From an uncultured Clostridia bacterium (GTDB lineage Bacteria; Bacillota; Clostridia; Christensenellales; Borkfalkiaceae), in contig CALVWI010000004.1 of the NCBI GenBank assembly GCA_944367045.1, positions 50,015 through 114,014 on the forward strand: 64,000 nt of DNA, read 5' to 3'. Shown here one piece after another: positions 61,056 through 64,000 of the stretch (its first letter is position 1; every line of letters starts with the position of its first letter). The translations under genes were made by a program, and so were the position numbers. The notes beneath the pieces are model-generated. The model saw only the letters and a program-made list of their open reading frames with translations, searched no databases and was not told the DNA's origin.

Positions 61056-63364
61056 AGAAGTTTGCACTCGCCGGCAACCCCAACTGCGGCAAGACGACGC
61101 TCTTCAACCTCCTCACGGGTTCCACGGCGTACGTCGGCAACTGGCCGGGCGTCACGGTGGATAAGCGGGAGGGTACATACAAGCGCGGCTCCGAGCCCGT
61201 CGACATCGTCGACCTGCCCGGTATCTATTCGCTCTCGCCCTACACGCCCGAGGAAGTCATCTCGCGTAACTTCATCTTGGACGAGCGCCCCGACTGCGTC
61301 ATCAACATCGTGGACGCGACCAACCTCGAGCGCAACCTGTACCTCACGACGCAGCTCATGGAGATCGATGTGCCCATGGTCATCGCCCTCAACATGATGG
61401 ACGCCGTCGAGAAGGCGGGCGACAAGATCGACGCCGCCGAGCTCGAACGCAAGATCGGCATCCCCGTCGTCGCCATTTCGGCGCTCCGCGGCACGGGCAT
61501 CAAGGAGCTCATGGACAGGGCCATCAAGGCCTCCAAGCAGCCGAGAAAGGGCGTCACCGTCCTTCACGACAGCCCCGTCGCGCACCTCATCGGCGACGTC
61601 GCCATCGCCCTCGAAGGGCAGAATGTCGAAGCGCCCCTCTTCCATGCGGTCAAGCTCTCCGAGCTCGACGAGCTCGAAGTCAAGGCGCACCCCGAACTCG
61701 TTCCCACGGTGGACGCCTTCAAGGCGACCTTCAAGGACGACGTGTTCGGCGACGACCTCGAGGCCGTCGTGGCGGATGCGCGCTATAAGTACATCTCGGC
61801 GAACTTCTCCTCCGTGCTCACCAAGAAGAACAAGAAGGAAAAGCTCACCCGTTCGGACAGGGCGGACAAGGTGCTCACGCACCGCATCTGGGGTATTCCC
61901 ATCTTCATCGTCATCCTGTTCGCCATCTTCCATCTGACGTTCTCGGAGAACTTCCTCTACCTCAACGGCTTCGGCGACGGCTGGATGCCCTCTTTGGAGG
62001 ACCTCGGGTTCGACCCCGACAACTTCGGCACCAAACTTCTCGCCTGTGTCTATGACGGCACCGTGTTCTCCCCCGGGTGTATTCTGAACAACCTGTGGAA
62101 CGACGTCATCGTCGGCGAACTCTTCGGGCTCATCTCGGGCGCCGTCGAGAACATCCCCGTCGCATGGGTCGCAGGGTTCATCAACAACGGTATCATCGAA
62201 GGTATCGCGGCAGTGCTCTCCTTCCTTCCCTGGATCCTCGTCCTGTTCCTGTTCTTCTCCATTTTGGAGGACTCGGGCTACATGGCGCGCGTCGCGTTCA
62301 TCCTCGACCGTATCTTCCGTAAGTTCGGCCTTTCGGGCAGAGCGTTCATGCCCATGATCATGGGCTTCGGCTGCTCCATTCCCGCGACCATCAACACGAG
62401 AACGCTTGCCGACGACAACGAGAGGACGGCGACCATCCGCGTCATTCCCTTCTTCTCGTGCGGCGCGAAGCTGCCCATCCTGACGGGCGTCGCGGGCGCC
62501 ATCGTCTCGCAGTTCGGCATCGGAAACGCCGACCTCATCACCTACGGCATGTACCTTCTGGGCATCGTCACCGCCATCGTGTGCGTCATCCTCATGCGCT
62601 CCACGACCATGCGCGGCGAAGTCCCTCCCTTCATCATGGAGCTCCCCGCATACCATGCGCCCAGGTTCTCCTCCCTCATGATCCACCTGTGGGATAAGAC
62701 CAAGCACTTCGTGAAGAAGGCATTCACCATCATCCTCGCTTCGACCATCGTCATCTGGGTGGTGTCGCACTTCTCGCCCGACCTCCGCTTCCTTGCGGAC
62801 GAGGAGATCAACGAGAGTATCCTCGCAAGCTTCGGCAGAGTCGTGCAGCCCTTCCTGACCCCCGTCGGCTTCGGCGCACAGCTGGGCGAGTGGGGCTGGG
62901 TGTTCGCCGTCGCGGCCGTCACCGGCCTCATCGCAAAGGAGAACGTCATCTCCACCTTCGCAACGCTGGCAGCCTGCATCGCGGGCGCAGCCCTTGCCGA
63001 GGATGAGTCGGGCGTCACCTATGTGCAGGCCATGATCGACGCAACGGGCATCGGCATCCCCGGGCTCATCGCATTCATCGCCTTCAACATGACCACCATC
63101 CCTTGCTTCGCCGCTACGGCGACCGCGAGAGCAGAACTTCCCAAGGGCAAGTTCGGCGGCACCATCGCCTTCTGGCTGGGTACGTCCTACGTCGTCTCGA
63201 TGGCGGTGTACCTCGTCGGTTCGTGGTGGTGGACGGTGTTCATCTTCGCTGCCATCGCTGCCATCGTCATCCTCTCCATTGTGCTCTACAACAAGAGCCA
63301 CCCCGTGGGGGAGGGAAAGATGCTGAAGAGGCCGAAGGGTAAGTCCCTGAAGGTGAACTCATGA
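61052..63364 (+). CDS. feoB: Ferrous iron transporter FeoB
   Basis: 770 residues. Cytosolic G domain with GNPNCGKTTLFN (8-19), a switch region GNWPGVTVDKREG, DLPGIYSLSPYT, NMMD and a SALRGTG loop, then a helical GDI-like spacer and an NFeoB-linked membrane part of about ten helices (Gate motifs GFGCSIPATINTR and FFSCGAKLPIL, each with a conserved Cys). Imports Fe(II) under anaerobic conditions. The ATG at 61052 overlaps feoA2, and the next gene overlaps its stop. Confidence 0.97.
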   Translation: MKKFALAGNPNCGKTTLFNLLTGSTAYVGNWPGVTVDKREGTYKRGSEPVDIVDLPGIYSLSPYTPEEVISRNFILDERPDCVINIVDATNLERNLYLTTQLMEIDVPMVIALNMMDAVEKAGDKIDAAELERKIGIPVVAISALRGTGIKELMDRAIKASKQPRKGVTVLHDSPVAHLIGDVAIALEGQNVEAPLFHAVKLSELDELEVKAHPELVPTVDAFKATFKDDVFGDDLEAVVADARYKYISANFSSVLTKKNKKEKLTRSDRADKVLTHRIWGIPIFIVILFAIFHLTFSENFLYLNGFGDGWMPSLEDLGFDPDNFGTKLLACVYDGTVFSPGCILNNLWNDVIVGELFGLISGAVENIPVAWVAGFINNGIIEGIAAVLSFLPWILVLFLFFSILEDSGYMARVAFILDRIFRKFGLSGRAFMPMIMGFGCSIPATINTRTLADDNERTATIRVIPFFSCGAKLPILTGVAGAIVSQFGIGNADLITYGMYLLGIVTAIVCVILMRSTTMRGEVPPFIMELPAYHAPRFSSLMIHLWDKTKHFVKKAFTIILASTIVIWVVSHFSPDLRFLADEEINESILASFGRVVQPFLTPVGFGAQLGEWGWVFAVAAVTGLIAKENVISTFATLAACIAGAALAEDESGVTYVQAMIDATGIGIPGLIAFIAFNMTTIPCFAATATARAELPKGKFGGTIAFWLGTSYVVSMAVYLVGSWWWTVFIFAAIAAIVILSIVLYNKSHPVGEGKMLKRPKGKSLKVNS

Positions 63365-63543
63365 CGTGGTATGAGATCCTGATCATCGTGCTTGCGGCCG
63401 CGTTCGTCATCGGCGTTGCGGCGTGGCGGATCGTCAGAAAGAAGCAGGGCAAGGGAGGCTGCGACTGCGGCTGCTCCGACTGCTCCCACTGCGCCGCCTG
63501 CGCCTCGGCAAAACGCAAGCAGACCGATAAGGAGAAAAAATAG
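63361..63543 (+). CDS. FeoB-associated Cys-rich membrane protein
   Basis: 60 residues: one N-terminal transmembrane helix (EILIIVLAAAFVIGVAAWRI), a short basic stretch, then GGCDCGCSDCSHCAACASAK with six Cys, and a Lys-rich tail. This matches the small Cys-rich protein (sometimes FeoC-like in position) that follows feoB in many Firmicutes; it may bind iron or an Fe-S cluster. ATGA overlap with feoB. Confidence 0.9.
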   Translation: MTWYEILIIVLAAAFVIGVAAWRIVRKKQGKGGCDCGCSDCSHCAACASAKRKQTDKEKK

Positions 63544-63573
63544 TTCATCCATCCTGTTATCTTCATAGATCTT

Positions 63574-63607
63574 GGAAAGGGGAGAGGCCTTGCGCCTCTC
63601 TTCTTTC
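63574..63607 (+). terminator. Terminator of the feo operon
   Basis: Stem GAGAGGC / GCCTCTC (loop CTT) extended by flanking GGAAAG/CTTTCC, followed by TTCTTTCC. Confidence 0.75.
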
Positions 63608-63691
63608 CATACAAAAATTATACATTTATTCACTGCAATATGCAAATGAAGGGGAATATCCGTGCAAAATTGCGTAAAAGCCGCGTTTTGC

Positions 63692-63720
63692 TTGACAAAA
63701 GTTGCATTTATTGATAACAT
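63692..63720 (+). promoter_or_regulatory. Promoter of the HMGL-like gene
   Basis: TTGACA (63692-63697), 17 bp, TAACAT (63715-63720). Confidence 0.8.
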
Positions 63721-63755
63721 AAGAAAGAACGAACTTTTCGGGAGGAGAGAAACGT

Positions 63756-64000
63756 ATGATCATCTACAACGAAAAATCCAACCTTTTAGAGGATACCGTC
63801 TATAAGTATCAGCTGCAGGACGTGGAGGAGCCCAACCTCTACCGCGAGCTGTTCGACTACGAGTCCATCCCCAAGATCGCCTTCAACCACCGCCACGTTC
63901 CCATGAACATGCCCGATGAGATATGGATGACGGACACCACCTTCCGCGACGGGCAGCAGTCCACCTCGCCCTTCACGGTCAAGCAGATCGTCGATCTTTA
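63756..64000 (+). CDS. HMGL-family (Re-citrate/homocitrate/isopropylmalate synthase-like) enzyme, 5' part
   Basis: First 81 codons only; runs off the window. MIIYNEKSNLLEDTVYKYQL then an extended N-terminus (DVEEPNLYRELFDYESIPKI) and the start of the TIM barrel, EIWMTDTTFRDGQQSTSPFT, with the D-x-T-x-R-D-G-x-Q metal/substrate motif of the HMG-CoA lyase-like family. This long N-terminus is typical of the clostridial group that includes Re-citrate synthase relatives. Exact substrate cannot be told. GGGAGGAGAGAAACGT precedes ATG. Confidence 0.82.
   Translation, partial: MIIYNEKSNLLEDTVYKYQLQDVEEPNLYRELFDYESIPKIAFNHRHVPMNMPDEIWMTDTTFRDGQQSTSPFTVKQIVDL

Overview
The window looks like chromosome from an anaerobic, gut-type Clostridia (Firmicutes). 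Coding DNA is fairly GC-rich with strong codon bias. Promoters are near-consensus sigma-A type (TTGACA or TTGCAA, 17 bp, TATAAT), and ribosome binding sites are AGGAGG-like. The gene content fits an anaerobe: feoAB iron uptake, phosphoketolase, an ECF riboflavin transporter, a GGGtGRT/Fe-S scaffold pair and the start of an HMGL-type (Re-citrate-synthase-like) enzyme. I cannot name genus or species.

Layout. 1-3.2 kb: Sel1-protein tail, hisS, trxA, glyA. 3.2-6.4 kb: DUF368 membrane protein, zinc-ribbon membrane protein, an XRE regulator facing a small protein across a perfect palindromic operator, then an FMN riboswitch and ribU. 6.4-12.5 kb: tightly overlapping tsaE-tsaB-rimI-hydrolase-murF, then ddl and icd. 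12.5-23.7 kb: an accessory surface-protein locus (below). 23.7-29 kb: obgE, yhbY, a Y-family polymerase with its YolD partner, and the GGGtGRT/Fe-S scaffold pair. 29-39.8 kb: an apparent operon ftsK-rimO-pgsA-cinA-recA-nadE. 40-48.4 kb: tRNA-Pro(CGG), RNase P RNA, pyk, small lipoproteins, guaB, guaA. 48.7-57.05 kb: a second, amidotransferase-less GMP synthetase whose 3' end is the insertion site of a decayed 7.3-kb integrative element. 57.7-64 kb: phosphoketolase, the feo operon and the HMGL-like gene.

The most unusual locus is 13.1-23.5 kb. Two convergent genes encode about 1,600-residue Cys-rich lipoproteins. They are diverged paralogues, yet the first 398 bp (ribosome binding site, signal peptide, first repeats) are identical base for base in inverted orientation. 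Their 3' flanks carry a second, perfect 102-bp inverted repeat. A strong promoter is visible only in front of the left copy and lies just outside the 398-bp repeat. Recombination between the outer repeats would therefore place the other lipoprotein behind the promoter. I read this as a candidate invertible expressed/silent surface-antigen switch. The repeats are seen directly; the switching is inference.

The island at guaA2 has a dead integrase, a beheaded excisionase and a 3'-truncated IS110 transposase whose upstream end may encode a bridge RNA. Its cargo is a defence cluster: a broken AlwI-like nuclease translationally coupled to a GajA-like OLD ATPase/TOPRIM nuclease and a short UvrD-like helicase. 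Matching TGGCAAC-N4-TGGCAAC pairs just inside both ends look like integrase arm sites.

Other points of note are two apparently leaderless mRNAs (tsaE, obgE), an array of GTTnGC-N4-GCGAAC dyads in front of feoA, and families of structured intergenic repeats with compensating base changes.
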